DNA of 53,298 nucleotides from Bacteroidota bacterium (GTDB lineage: Bacteria > Bacteroidota > Bacteroidia > Bacteroidales > F082), in assembly GCA_024279935.1 (NCBI GenBank), contig JAJRQZ010000036.1, forward strand, positions 1 through 53,298, read 5' to 3'. The notes beneath the pieces were generated by a model that did no database searches, had not been told where the DNA came from, and was given only the letters and a program-made list of their open reading frames with translations. Position 1 is the first letter of the stretch; every line of letters begins with the position of its first letter. Shown here piece after piece: positions 1 to 8,577 of this stretch. The position numbers and the translations under genes were made by a program.

Positions 1-126
1 AGATATCTAAGTGAGTTTTGTTATCGAATTAACCGGTCACAGACCAAAGAGAGTATTTTTAATAATTTAATCAGAAGAATGGTGGTTGCAGACAAGATTT
101 ATCAAGTCAATTTAATATGCAACTAA
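1..126 (+). mobile_element. IS1595-like transposase, C-terminal end (cut by window edge)
   Basis: The frame is open from the first base and ends at TAA 124-126, giving 41 residues that begin RYLSEFCYRINR and continue with a short basic helix. A (Y/F)L-x-EFC-(Y/F)R-x-NRR-like stretch followed by a small helical tail is how ISXO2/IS1595-family DDE transposases usually end, so I read this as the 3' end of such a transposase whose body lies left of the window. I cannot see the terminal inverted repeat with confidence, and bases 127-269 hold nothing I recognise. The assignment rests on memory of the family and is moderate only. Confidence 0.5.
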
Positions 127-269
127 CTACTGACCTCAAAATATTTTTTTATAACCAAGCTATACAACATTATACATGGTTACAAAAATAACACTTATTT
201 TGTATAAAGGAAATCCTATGACGATTTTTTCTGAAAACCGGGGAGCCTTATAAGTTTTGCCAAGAGTAT

Positions 270-767
270 TTAGTGTAAACCCCTTATCTTTTCCTCGATG
301 CGGGTAGTTGAATATCCGTCGAGGAGCTCAATAGTTTCTATTTTCCCTTCTTTTGCCATAACTATGTCATAACCAACAATATCATCTGGCTTATAGTCTG
401 CCCCTTTAACAAGGACGTCGGGCTGTACGCTCTTAATTAAATTTAATGGCGTGTCCTCGTCGAACAAGACTACGGCATCGACGAAAGATAGGGAGGCGAT
501 TATGGTTGATCGCGAAACCTGGTCGGTAAAAGGGCGTCCTTTGCCTTTTCCCAGCCTTTTTGCGGAAGCATCGGAGTTTATGCCAACTATCAAAATGTCA
601 CCAAGGTCCCCGGCTTTGCTCAAATAATCGACATGGCCCAAATGGAGCAGGTCGAAAACACCATTGGTAAACACGATTTTCTTTTGTTTAAAATTCCAGA
701 TGCTCAGGCTCTGATTCAAGGAACTTGAATCCTTAATCTTCGATTTTACAATTTCCAGTTTAATCAT
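270..767 (-). CDS. rfaE2: D-glycero-beta-D-manno-heptose 1-phosphate adenylyltransferase (RfaE2 domain only)
   Basis: This 165-residue cytoplasmic nucleotidyltransferase should add AMP to heptose 1-phosphate to make ADP-heptose for the lipopolysaccharide inner core. Residues 32-49 carry the cytidylyltransferase-fold signature TNGVFDLLHLGH, with the HxGH pair at H42 and H45, and the C-terminal YSTTRIEEKI matches the family's STT/SST-x-I motif. In Enterobacteria this domain is fused to a kinase (HldE); here it stands alone, as is common in Bacteroidota. It overlaps the upstream membrane-protein gene by 8 bases, so the two are probably co-transcribed with panD and panC. Length and motifs are complete. 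Confidence 0.9.
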   Translation of the reverse strand: MIKLEIVKSKIKDSSSLNQSLSIWNFKQKKIVFTNGVFDLLHLGHVDYLSKAGDLGDILIVGINSDASAKRLGKGKGRPFTDQVSRSTIIASLSFVDAVVLFDEDTPLNLIKSVQPDVLVKGADYKPDDIVGYDIVMAKEGKIETIELLDGYSTTRIEEKIRGLH

Positions 768-1788
768 TTGAAGGTTTTTGACGTTTATTTATTACCATCA
801 TATAAAAATAGCTTAAGGATCCGGCCAGCACATTTAGTATGGTTTGCCCCGCATGAGTGATGGCTGCAAACGAACCGGCGGCATTAGCGTTTATTGAATA
901 TAGCTCAACCAGAATAGATTTTACAATGAAATGATAAGCGCCTATTCCGCCCGGCACGGGTGCCACTATCCCTAAGCTCCCAATTGCCAATATAGTTAAC
1001 CCATCAATGAAGCTAAGGTGGCTGGTGTCCTTGAGCATTAAAACAGGAATATATACCATAATACTATAAAACAGCCAAATTGCTATGGTATAAAAAATAA
1101 AAAGCCATTTGTCCTCCATTTTCAAAACGGTCTTGATACCTTCAAGGATACCATCCAGGAAACCCCTTACTTTATTATAAAACCTGAAGGATTTAATCCA
1201 TTCCCTGCTCTGCCAGACAAACCAAATGCTAATCGCCACAAGGACAAAAAACCCCCCGACAAAAATTAATATTGAAATCCAGTTCGTGAACAGCGAATTA
1301 ATTATAGGCTCAAAGATATTATTTATGTAATTTCCAACCAGGTCCAATTGGAAAATAATTACCATGACAATAATTATCGCGAGCATTATCAAATCCAACA
1401 GCCTTTCGCTGATAACAGTCCCGAAGAGTGCGTTGAAAGGGATTCTTTCCTTCTTTGAAAGCACCCCGCACCGCATGAACTCGCCCATGCGCGGGACGGC
1501 TGTGTTAGCAAGGTAACCGATCATTACGGCAAAAAAAGTTGTCGAGAGCCGGGTTTTATAACCCATGGCGTTAATAAGCATATTCCACCTCAACGCCCTG
1601 AGGATGTGCGAGCCTATCGCAAACACCAATGCCAACAAAAGCCAATGGTAATCAGCTTCCATGATGTCTTTCCTTACCTCGTCGTAATCAAGCTTATAAA
1701 AGCTCAACCATAAAAGTCCTGCCCCCAAACCCAGGAAAAACAGATATTCGATGGTTGATATTAATCGCTTTTTAATTTGTGGTTTCAA
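760..1788 (-). CDS. Lysylphosphatidylglycerol synthase TM-region / UPF0104 family membrane protein
   Basis: The 342 residues contain about eight hydrophobic helices, starting near residues 13-30 and 48-66. The stretch around 92-115 (GYLANTAVPRMGEFMRC) and the later PVPGGIGAYH-x-x are the two most conserved blocks of the UPF0104/TIGR00374 family, the flippase-like membrane part of MprF without its aminoacyl-transferase domain. The substrate is not predictable from sequence; a lipid-linked one is plausible because the gene sits against rfaE2. It starts 3 bases after the panD stop and overlaps rfaE2, which argues for one operon panC-panD-this gene-rfaE2. A distant homologue lies at 5200-6255. 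Confidence 0.8.
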   Translation of the reverse strand: MKPQIKKRLISTIEYLFFLGLGAGLLWLSFYKLDYDEVRKDIMEADYHWLLLALVFAIGSHILRALRWNMLINAMGYKTRLSTTFFAVMIGYLANTAVPRMGEFMRCGVLSKKERIPFNALFGTVISERLLDLIMLAIIIVMVIIFQLDLVGNYINNIFEPIINSLFTNWISILIFVGGFFVLVAISIWFVWQSREWIKSFRFYNKVRGFLDGILEGIKTVLKMEDKWLFIFYTIAIWLFYSIMVYIPVLMLKDTSHLSFIDGLTILAIGSLGIVAPVPGGIGAYHFIVKSILVELYSINANAAGSFAAITHAGQTILNVLAGSLSYFYMMVINKRQKPSND

Positions 1789-1791
1789 ATT

Positions 1792-2136
1792 TTAGGCTCT
1801 ATTGTTATCGTCGGGGAAAATAATAGCAGGTTTATGTGATTTCGCTTCTTCAAAATCCATCGTAGCATAAGATACGATAATAATGTAATCACCTATGGCT
1901 GCTTTGCGGGCGGCTGCTCCATTGAGGGAGATAGTACCGCTCCCGCGTCCGGCCTTTATCACATAAGTGCTCAACCTTTCGCCATTTGTGATATTATAAA
2001 TGTCAACTTTTTCGTTTTCGATTAAATTGGCCGCCTCAATCAAATCCTCATCGATACCAATGCTGCCGATATAGTTCAAGTTGGCCTGAGTAATACGGGC
2101 CTTATGTATTTTCGATTTTAGTATTTCAATATTCAT
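1792..2136 (-). CDS. panD: Aspartate 1-decarboxylase proenzyme
   Basis: PanD decarboxylates L-aspartate to beta-alanine, one half of pantothenate. The 114-residue length is normal. Residues 22-26 read YIGSI, so self-cleavage would fall between Gly24 and Ser25 and leave the pyruvoyl group on Ser25, exactly as in studied PanD enzymes. The NGER-L-x-TY block (about 51-58) holds the expected Arg54 and Tyr58 of the active site, and LNGAAAR follows. panC lies 18 bases upstream on the same strand, so beta-alanine synthesis and its ligation to pantoate are encoded together. Confidence 0.95.
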   Translation of the reverse strand: MNIEILKSKIHKARITQANLNYIGSIGIDEDLIEAANLIENEKVDIYNITNGERLSTYVIKAGRGSGTISLNGAAARKAAIGDYIIIVSYATMDFEEAKSHKPAIIFPDDNNRA

Positions 2137-2154
2137 GGCGTTTTTATTTATTGC

Positions 2155-3018
2155 CTAATTTGAAGCGGCAAAATTATTAAATATTCTAATATTGTCTATC
2201 AACCTTACCGAACCCATGTTCACAACTATGAAACCCATAGCCGTTTTTGCATCCGACCAGTTGTTTATAGGCTGTAAATCAACAGTTTCGCTTATCTCAA
2301 AATATTCAAGGTCAAACTCTTCCTTATTAACGAATTGCTTTTCGACCCATTGTTTTATGTCGTAAACGTTTTTCCCGACTGCGATTTCCTTTGCTGATTT
2401 GAGGGTCTCGAAGATAAATGGCGCAAGCTTTCGCTGTTTTTCGTTCAAACGCATATTCCTTGAGCTCATTGCCAATCCGTCGTTTTCCCTGACAATAGGA
2501 CAAGCTATGATTTCAACGTCTATGCCCTCAATCTTCACAAGCTTGTTTACTATCGCCAGTTGCTGGAAATCCTTCTCCCCAAAATAAGCCTTGTCGGGGA
2601 TGCAGATGTCAAAAAGCCGTTTCACTGCAATTGCCACCCCGTTAAAATGCCCAGGGCGGTTTGCCCCTTCCATCACCCGGCCCAGAAGGCCGAAATCATA
2701 TTCTTTCGTAACTGGCTCGGGATACATCTCGCTTACGGAGGGGGAAAACAAAACATCGCACCTTATCTGTTCAAGAAGCTTGATGTCGTCATCCATCACC
2801 CTTGGATATTTATCCAGGTCCGATTTGTTGTTGAACTGTATGGGGTTTATGAAAATGCTCACCACCAAGACATCGTTTTCGGCTTTTGCCTTTCGCATCA
2901 AGGCAAGGTGCCCTTTGTGCAAAGCCCCCATAGTTGGCACAAATCCAATGGTTTTGCCCTCTTCTTTCAGTTGTTTTATGAAAGATGTATTATCCGATAT
3001 CTTAGAGAATCTTTCCAT
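2155..3018 (-). CDS. panC: Pantothenate synthetase (pantoate-beta-alanine ligase)
   Basis: PanC joins pantoate and beta-alanine, using ATP, to form pantothenate. The 287 residues carry the nucleotide-binding PTMGALHKGH block at 28-37 (H34 and H37 of the HIGH-type motif), the FINPIQFN segment, the GANRPGHF-x-GV loop, FGEKD-x-QQL and the MSSRN KMSKS-type loop. It heads the run panC-panD-flippase-like-rfaE2. The start codon is well placed after an exported thioredoxin-fold gene ending 13 bases upstream. panB was not seen in the window. Confidence 0.95.
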   Translation of the reverse strand: MERFSKISDNTSFIKQLKEEGKTIGFVPTMGALHKGHLALMRKAKAENDVLVVSIFINPIQFNNKSDLDKYPRVMDDDIKLLEQIRCDVLFSPSVSEMYPEPVTKEYDFGLLGRVMEGANRPGHFNGVAIAVKRLFDICIPDKAYFGEKDFQQLAIVNKLVKIEGIDVEIIACPIVRENDGLAMSSRNMRLNEKQRKLAPFIFETLKSAKEIAVGKNVYDIKQWVEKQFVNKEEFDLEYFEISETVDLQPINNWSDAKTAMGFIVVNMGSVRLIDNIRIFNNFAASN

Positions 3019-3031
3019 TAAGGGCGATGTA

Positions 3032-3559
3032 TTATTCCTTTTTCCTTAAGATGTTGTACAGATCTTTCTCAAGGGTTCTGTCGGGGCTTTCAACAATTCG
3101 GCCTTTTTCCAGTCCGTTATGGAAGACAATAAAAGTCGGAACCCGGGCAACATGGTACTTCGTTATGTCGATATCCCTTGTTTTCTTGTCCCTGTCAACA
3201 GCAATGTGTTTCCGTTTATCCTTAGGGAAATAAGCTTCGTCCAACACCTTGTCGAACCTTCCTACTTGCAGTTTGCTATCTGAGCACCAATCGCCAAAAA
3301 TTATTACAAGCTCATAATCCTCACCCTTAATAATTGCTTTGATCTTTCGGACAATGGATTCTTTCGGTTTATATGTTTCGTATTGGGTTTTGTAATAAAC
3401 ACCGAACAAACCCCGGTGCAAACCTGTTGAATCGCAATACCCGACAAGCACATCCTTATCAAGTTTCTTGTCGTGAACCGTCTGGTTGAAACCTTGTGCG
3501 AATATCGCAGCCGCGAACAAAACCAAGATTACGCTTAATAAACCTCTTATTTTCATCAT
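3032..3559 (-). CDS. Exported thioredoxin-fold protein with a single active-site cysteine
   Basis: I start this at the ATG at 3559, which has AAAGGAT five bases upstream; an in-frame start 24 bases further up has no such site. The first 20 residues are a clear signal peptide ending near FAQG. The body has the thioredoxin layout: a beta strand [14 protein letters not shown] in place of the usual WCxxC, and the cis-proline strand [11 protein letters not shown]. The second active-site cysteine is a serine (WC-S-D-S), which fits a protein that binds or glutathionylates thiols rather than a disulfide exchanger. Substrate unknown. The gene lies 13 bases before panC, but any joint role is unclear. 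Confidence 0.7.
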   Translation of the reverse strand: MMKIRGLLSVILVLFAAAIFAQGFNQTVHDKKLDKDVLVGYCDSTGLHRGLFGVYYKTQYETYKPKESIVRKIKAIIKGEDYELVIIFGDWCSDSKLQVGRFDKVLDEAYFPKDKRKHIAVDRDKKTRDIDITKYHVARVPTFIVFHNGLEKGRIVESPDRTLEKDLYNILRKKE

Positions 3560-3660
3560 ATTATCCTTTATTATTAAAAACACAGCTTAAACAATTCGAT
3601 AAAAATACTACCAAATCAAGAAAAGGTCAAGCTGTTGGCAAAAATATAATAATCCGTTTC

Positions 3661-4512
3661 ATGGGCTTAAACATTTATTTAATTTTATGGAAAATTATAA
3701 TTTTGGAAACATCATCGGTATTAATAGCTTTCGGATTGACCTTGTTTGCAGGTGTATCAACAGGGATCGGAAGCGCCATCGCTTTTTTTGCTAAGAAAAC
3801 AAATACGGCGTTTTTGTCCGTGTCCCTGGGTTTTTCGGCCGGCGTAATGATATATGTTTCGTTTGTTGAGATATTCGTAAAGGCCAGGATCGTTTTGGTT
3901 GAGGATATGGGGCCGGTTAGGGGAAGCTGGGTAACGGTAGGCGCTTTTTTTGGAGGGATAGTGCTGATCGCACTCATCGACAAATTGATCCCAAGTGTTG
4001 AAAACCCCCATGAGGTTGTCAAAATTGAGGAAATGTATGATGAAAAGCAGCATAAGAGCAAGAAGCTCATGCGCATGGGTTTATTTACCGCCCTGGCAAT
4101 TGCGATTCATAATTTCCCTGAAGGCCTTGCCACTTTTACCGCCGCCCTGAACGACCCAAGCCTGGGCATTGCCATTGCCGTAGCCATCGCCATACATAAT
4201 ATTCCGGAAGGAATTGCAGTTTCCGTTCCCGTTTATTATGCCACGGGCAACAAAAAGAAAGCTTTTTGGCTCTCATTACTCTCAGGGTTGGCCGAGCCGG
4301 TAGGGGCACTTGTGGGCTACTTGATATTGATGCCGTTTATGGGGCCTGCAGTTTTCGGGATATTGTTCGCCGGCGTGGCAGGAATTATGGTTTTCATCTC
4401 TTTGGACGAACTCTTGCCCTCGGCCGAGGAATATGGCGAGCACCATTTATCCATTTATGGTTTAATTGCCGGAATGGCCGTTATGGCCTTGAGCTTGCTG
4501 ATGTTCCTTTAA
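3661..4512 (+). CDS. zupT: ZIP family divalent metal transporter (ZupT-like)
   Basis: This is an inner-membrane uptake carrier for zinc and related divalent metals. From ATG 3661 it has 283 residues and about eight membrane segments, with the family's two paired metal-site motifs HNFPEG and HNIPEG on helices 4 and 5 and an SLGF-x-AGVMIY block near the N-terminus, as in E. coli ZupT. A cytoplasmic loop rich in Lys, His and Glu follows helix 3. The open frame extends further upstream, but ATG 3661 gives the normal family N-terminus. It is convergent with hsp20, and the two share a bidirectional terminator. Confidence 0.88.
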   Translation: MGLNIYLILWKIIILETSSVLIAFGLTLFAGVSTGIGSAIAFFAKKTNTAFLSVSLGFSAGVMIYVSFVEIFVKARIVLVEDMGPVRGSWVTVGAFFGGIVLIALIDKLIPSVENPHEVVKIEEMYDEKQHKSKKLMRMGLFTALAIAIHNFPEGLATFTAALNDPSLGIAIAVAIAIHNIPEGIAVSVPVYYATGNKKKAFWLSLLSGLAEPVGALVGYLILMPFMGPAVFGILFAGVAGIMVFISLDELLPSAEEYGEHHLSIYGLIAGMAVMALSLLMFL

Positions 4513-4552
4513 GAAAAAACAGGCATCCCGCTTTTAGCGGGATGCCTGTTTG
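4511..4552. terminator. Bidirectional intrinsic terminator between zupT and hsp20
   Basis: A perfect 14-bp stem (arms 4518-4531 and 4537-4550, AACAGGCATCCCGC and its complement) closes a 5-base loop. On the minus strand it is followed by GTTTTTTCTT, a good U tract for hsp20; on the plus strand by a weaker TGTTTGTCTT for zupT. It sits exactly between two convergent genes. Confidence 0.9.
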
Positions 4553-4580
4553 TCTTGCTGTTCGATATTATTAATCTTGC

Positions 4581-5003
4581 TTATTTAATGCTGATCCTGC
4601 GATTCAACCTGGCTTCTTCGTCCTTTTTCGGGAGACTGATGCTAAGGACGCCGTTTTTGTAGTTTGCGTCAATTTGATTCAATTTTATATTCTTCGGCAA
4701 AGCGAAAGAACGGCTAAAGGAATTAAACGAGAACTCCTTCATGGTATAATTCTCGTTCTTTTCTGTTTTTTCCTCTTTTTTTTCCGAAGAAATAGTCAAG
4801 CTGTTGTTTTCCAGGCTTATGTTGAAATCTTTTTTCTCCATTCCGGGAGCGGCGAGTTCAACAACGAACCTCTTGTCCTCATCCTTTACATTGACCATCG
4901 GCATATCGCCTTGCGATGCATCAAATGTTTGCGACAATGATTTTTCAAAGTTTTCGAAAAAGTTCGAAAAAACCGGATGTTGATTAAATCTAACTAAGTT
5001 CAT
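4581..5003 (-). CDS. hsp20: Small heat-shock protein, Hsp20 / alpha-crystallin family
   Basis: An ATP-independent holdase chaperone that keeps unfolding proteins soluble. The 140 residues comprise a short N-terminal arm (1-32), an alpha-crystallin domain (about 35-130) with FVVELAAPGMEKKDFNISL and the hallmark NGVLSISLPK, and a short tail ending RRISIK, which supplies the I-x-I anchor. Unusually for this genome it has a full Shine-Dalgarno site, AGGAGG, eight bases before the ATG, fitting a gene that must be translated strongly under stress. Inverted repeats in the upstream region may be its control sites. Confidence 0.93.
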   Translation of the reverse strand: MNLVRFNQHPVFSNFFENFEKSLSQTFDASQGDMPMVNVKDEDKRFVVELAAPGMEKKDFNISLENNSLTISSEKKEEKTEKNENYTMKEFSFNSFSRSFALPKNIKLNQIDANYKNGVLSISLPKKDEEARLNRRISIK

Positions 5004-5089
5004 GATTTTTCCTCCTATTAATTTTAATTTATAATTTCTATTATTTACGTTTTTCGTCTTTTCAATTTCTGTTCCTTTTAAACAAATCG

Positions 5090-5132
5090 GTCATTATGAC
5101 AGTTCGGTGATCATATAGAAGCCATTCTGTCA
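5090..5132. promoter_or_regulatory. Inverted repeats upstream of hsp20 (possible stress operator)
   Basis: A near-palindrome GTCATTATGAC (5090-5100) runs into TGACAG (5097-5102), which is matched by CTGTCA at 5127-5132, 24 bases away. The pair lies 87-129 bases upstream of the hsp20 start and next to the divergent promoter at 5150-5183. I do not recognise the binding factor; the repeats are short and may be coincidence. Confidence 0.3.
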
Positions 5133-5149
5133 TGTTAACAAATTAAAAA

Positions 5150-5183
5150 TTGACAAGTCAGTTGCTTTCATTTAGTATCTTTG
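5150..5183 (+). promoter_or_regulatory. Bacteroidota-type promoter for the flippase-like gene
   Basis: TTGACA at 5150-5155 and TATCTTTG at 5176-5183 are separated by 20 bases. This fits the Bacteroidota housekeeping sigma layout (TTTG or TTG, about 19-21 bases, TAnnTTTG). Transcription would begin near 5188-5190, about ten bases before the TTG start codon at 5200. Confidence 0.7.
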
Positions 5184-5199
5184 CACAAAATTTTCCATA

Positions 5200-6255
5200 T
5201 TGGATAAAATAATTAACAGTTTAAAGCCTAAGCGGATCATCTGGCCTATTATTTTCGGGCTGGGTGTCAGTACTATACTTATATATAATTCGTTCAACGA
5301 AGAAACCTTTTCGTTTGTCCGGTTTACGTGGAATACTGTTTTTTACACTCTGCTGGCTTTTGTGATGATGGCCGTAAGGGATTTGGCTTATATATATAGG
5401 ATCATCGTTTTAAGCGACTATCAGCTTTCGTGGCGCCAGGCATTTAACGTAATAATGTTATGGGAGTTCAGCTCGGCTGTTTCGCCCTCGGTGGTTGGGG
5501 GAACCGGCCCTGCTATATTTTTCCTCCACAAAGAGGGGGTAAGTGGCGGCAAGAGCACGGCGGTGGTCTTAACAGCCATATTGCTTGACGAAATATTCTT
5601 TCTTCTTGCCGTCCCAGTATTGTATTTGATTTATGGGGACAAGATTTTCCCTCCCGAATCGCTAAAAATCAACGAAATACTATTTGCGTTTTATGGAGGT
5701 TATATCGCTATTCTGGTTTACACCCTTTTCTTGATTTATGCCTTGTTCATAAACCCACATTTGTTCAAGTCGTTTGTTTCGTGGGTTTTTCTGTTCCCCA
5801 TATTAATCAGGTGGCGTACAAGGGCGCGCAGGTCGGCAAACCAGCTTATTAGGACATCTATCAAAATAAAAAGAAAACCTTTTAAGTATTGGGCCAAAAG
5901 TTTTATTGCGACTATTTTTTCCTGGACAGCGAGATATTGGGTCGTCAACGTGCTTTTAATGGCCTTTTTTGAAGAAAGGTATAACCTTTACGATCATTTT
6001 TTGATTTTCGGGCGACAGCTGAGCATGTGGATAATTTTACTTATCAGCCCTACGCCGGGAGGATCCGGCATTGCCGAATATATATTCTCGGATTTCATGA
6101 GCGGTTTTGTGCCGAGCGATTCGTGGTTTGCACCCTTAGCTTTGTTCTGGCGGCTGGTTTCCTACTATCCTTACCTCATCATAGGCGTGATCATCTTGCC
6201 AATTTGGTTAAAAAGAATCTTTAAAAAAAGCAATAATAACAAGGGAATCAGTTAA
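5200..6255 (+). CDS. Flippase-like membrane protein, lysylphosphatidylglycerol synthase TM family
   Basis: The 351 residues have about eight hydrophobic segments. The AVSPSVVGGTGPAIFFLHKEG block (about 94-115) and the late SPTPGGSGIAEY block are the paired signatures of the MprF flippase-like family, so this is a distant homologue of the protein at 760-1788. No aminoacyl-transferase domain follows. The start is a TTG: the promoter's predicted transcription start lies only about ten bases upstream and no ATG is suitably placed. The exported or flipped lipid is unknown. Confidence 0.75.
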   Translation: MDKIINSLKPKRIIWPIIFGLGVSTILIYNSFNEETFSFVRFTWNTVFYTLLAFVMMAVRDLAYIYRIIVLSDYQLSWRQAFNVIMLWEFSSAVSPSVVGGTGPAIFFLHKEGVSGGKSTAVVLTAILLDEIFFLLAVPVLYLIYGDKIFPPESLKINEILFAFYGGYIAILVYTLFLIYALFINPHLFKSFVSWVFLFPILIRWRTRARRSANQLIRTSIKIKRKPFKYWAKSFIATIFSWTARYWVVNVLLMAFFEERYNLYDHFLIFGRQLSMWIILLISPTPGGSGIAEYIFSDFMSGFVPSDSWFAPLALFWRLVSYYPYLIIGVIILPIWLKRIFKKSNNNKGIS

Positions 6256-6311
6256 GTTATTGAACCCTATGCCCAAGAAAAACTTTTTTTTTAATATTTC
6301 ATACAGATTTG

Positions 6312-6319
6312 TACATTTG
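6312..6319 (+). promoter_or_regulatory. -7 box upstream of the PpiD-like gene
   Basis: TACATTTG fits TAnnTTTG and lies 26 bases before the ATG at 6346. No convincing -33 TTTG is visible; a run of T is found there instead. Confidence 0.4.
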
Positions 6320-6345
6320 CAGCCAATTTTAAACGTGATAAAAAG

Positions 6346-8460
6346 ATGGCCTTAATCGGAAGTATTAGAAAACGTTCGGCTCTCCTTGTAATTATTATCG
6401 GAGTAGCACTTGCAGCATTTGTCTTAGGTGATTTTGTTAAAAGAAAACCAAGGCAAAGTGTTAACATAGGTAGCGTAGATGGTGATGAAATCACAATTAT
6501 GGATTTTAACCGCCAAGTGGATCAAAATATTGAGAACACTAAAACAAAACAAAAAAAGGACAGGCTGTCGCAGCAGGAAACTTATACGGTTCGCGATCAG
6601 ACCTGGGAGCAAATAGTTCGCAAAAAGGTGATGGACGAGCAATACAGCAGCCTTGGGATAGATGTTACGTCGAACGAATTGTTCGACCTTGTCCAGGGTG
6701 TTAACCCCCACCCTATTATCAAGCAATATTTCTCGAATCCTCAAACAGGTGTTTTCGACAAAAACTTAGTGCTTAATTATCTTCAAAACCTCGACAAGAT
6801 GAACCCTCAGGCCAAGGCGCAATGGATTCAGCTTGAGAATTATATAAAGGAAGACAGGAAGATGACCAAGTACAACAACATGATCTCCATGGCATATTAT
6901 GTTCCTGAACAACTGGCCAGGCAAATTTATTCCGAGGACAACGACAAAGCCAACATTGAATATGTTGCCGTTAAATATATCAGCGTAGGTGACAGCCTGG
7001 TTAAACTAACCGATGAAGATTACAATAATTACTATGAGAAAAACAAATTCAGGTACGAGCAAAAAGAAAGTCGCGATATAGATTATGTAGTTTTCAACGT
7101 ACGCCCGTCAGCGGAAGATGTTGGGGCGGCCACTAAGGAAATCGAATCCATATATGACGACTTCATAAAAACAGAAAATCCGATTGCTTTTGTAAACGCG
7201 AATTCTGACAACGCTTACGACAGTACCTGGAAGAAACAAGGAAGCCTCCCCGTTCAAATTGATTCGTTGATGTTCAACTCGGGAATAGGAACTGTGAGCC
7301 AACCTTATCGCGACGGTTACACTTTCAACTTGGGAAGATTGATCGACACCCAAATGCGCCCCGACTCGATGAGAGCAACCCATATTTTGGTTGCTTACGC
7401 AGGTGCCATGCGCGCCCAAGAAGACGTAACCAGGACGGCCGTTGACGCAAAGCTGTTGGCTGACAGCCTTTTAAAAGTGGTCAAGCGTCACCCTGCCAAA
7501 ATCGAAAAACTGGCAAAAGAATTTTCCGATGATGGATCTGTTAAAAGCAATTCCGGCGACCTTGGATGGTTTGCCGACGGGGCAATGGTTCCTGCTTTCA
7601 ACGAAGCAGCCGTAAAAACCAAAAAGGGCGGCATTACTTTTGCCGAATCCCCTTTCGGTTTTCATATCATAAGGGTAACCGGCAAAAAGGATATTTCCAA
7701 AAAAGTTAGGGTAGCCATTATAAACAGGGAAGTATTGGCCAGCAACCAAACATACCAAAGTGTTTATGCAAAAGCCAGCAAGCTCGCATCCGAGAACCAT
7801 ACCAAAGCCGAATTTGACGAAGCCGTTAAAAAACAAAGGCTAAATAAACGCACGACTCCCAAAACACAAAAGATGTCGCACTATATTGCCGGAGTGAACA
7901 ATGCCCGCCAAGTAGTTAGATGGGCATTTAACGACGATACCGAAACAGGTGACGTTTCCGAGGTGTTCGACCTCGACGGCGCTTTTCTGGTTGCAACTGT
8001 CGCTGCCAAATACGAAGCAGGCTTCCCTAAAATGGAAGATGTAAAAACCAGGCTTCATACTTTTGTGCTAAACGAAAAGAAAGGTGAATATATTACGAAA
8101 AAAATGAAAGCCTTTAATGGTGATATAGATAAAATAGCTGCTGAACTAGGTGGGCAAATAGATAAAGTGGAAGCATTGAACTTCTCTTCAAGGAACATCA
8201 AAAGCTTTGGCAGGGAAAACAAGCTTATCGGTAGCATTTTTGCCCAATCGGCTGCAACCACACTTGAACCAATTGCCGGTGTCGGAGGTGCTTTTGTTGT
8301 TAAGATCAAAGGCTTTACCCCTGCCGTTTCGGCCAGCGACTACAGTTTCTCCAAGAAAAAAGTTACTGCCGAACTAAAGCGCAGGGTTGATGGCGATTTC
8401 ATTTATAAGGCCTTAAATAAAATTAGTGATATCGAAGACAACAGGCTTTCGTACTACTAA
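6346..8460 (+). CDS. ppiD: Periplasmic folding chaperone, PpiD/SurA type, with parvulin domain
   Basis: A 704-residue membrane-anchored periplasmic chaperone and probable peptidyl-prolyl isomerase that helps secreted and outer-membrane proteins fold. Residues 13-28 form one transmembrane anchor. The SurA-like chaperone region follows, with IGSVDGDEITIMDFNRQVDQ as in PpiD. A parvulin domain runs from about 340 to 450: MRATHILVAY, then SGDLGWFADGAMVPAFNEA and PFGFHIIRV, the usual rotamase blocks. A long helical C-terminal region completes a normal Bacteroidota PpiD length. The gene stands alone, convergent with rodA. Confidence 0.88.
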   Translation: MALIGSIRKRSALLVIIIGVALAAFVLGDFVKRKPRQSVNIGSVDGDEITIMDFNRQVDQNIENTKTKQKKDRLSQQETYTVRDQTWEQIVRKKVMDEQYSSLGIDVTSNELFDLVQGVNPHPIIKQYFSNPQTGVFDKNLVLNYLQNLDKMNPQAKAQWIQLENYIKEDRKMTKYNNMISMAYYVPEQLARQIYSEDNDKANIEYVAVKYISVGDSLVKLTDEDYNNYYEKNKFRYEQKESRDIDYVVFNVRPSAEDVGAATKEIESIYDDFIKTENPIAFVNANSDNAYDSTWKKQGSLPVQIDSLMFNSGIGTVSQPYRDGYTFNLGRLIDTQMRPDSMRATHILVAYAGAMRAQEDVTRTAVDAKLLADSLLKVVKRHPAKIEKLAKEFSDDGSVKSNSGDLGWFADGAMVPAFNEAAVKTKKGGITFAESPFGFHIIRVTGKKDISKKVRVAIINREVLASNQTYQSVYAKASKLASENHTKAEFDEAVKKQRLNKRTTPKTQKMSHYIAGVNNARQVVRWAFNDDTETGDVSEVFDLDGAFLVATVAAKYEAGFPKMEDVKTRLHTFVLNEKKGEYITKKMKAFNGDIDKIAAELGGQIDKVEALNFSSRNIKSFGRENKLIGSIFAQSAATTLEPIAGVGGAFVVKIKGFTPAVSASDYSFSKKKVTAELKRRVDGDFIYKALNKISDIEDNRLSYY

Positions 8461-8577
8461 AATGACCGTAAAATATTTTAACAGTTAGGGTTTTATACGA
8501 GAAAGATATGTCCGTAAGGTCTCTTTGGCATGGGTAGTAGTGGTAGGGACAAAGGCATTGGCTTCGGCCGAAAGGCC

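Noticed and set aside
8461-8577. Possible small gene between ppiD and rodA
   Set aside because: No frame with a start signal and plausible composition; only short palindromic sequence around TTCGGCCGAA.
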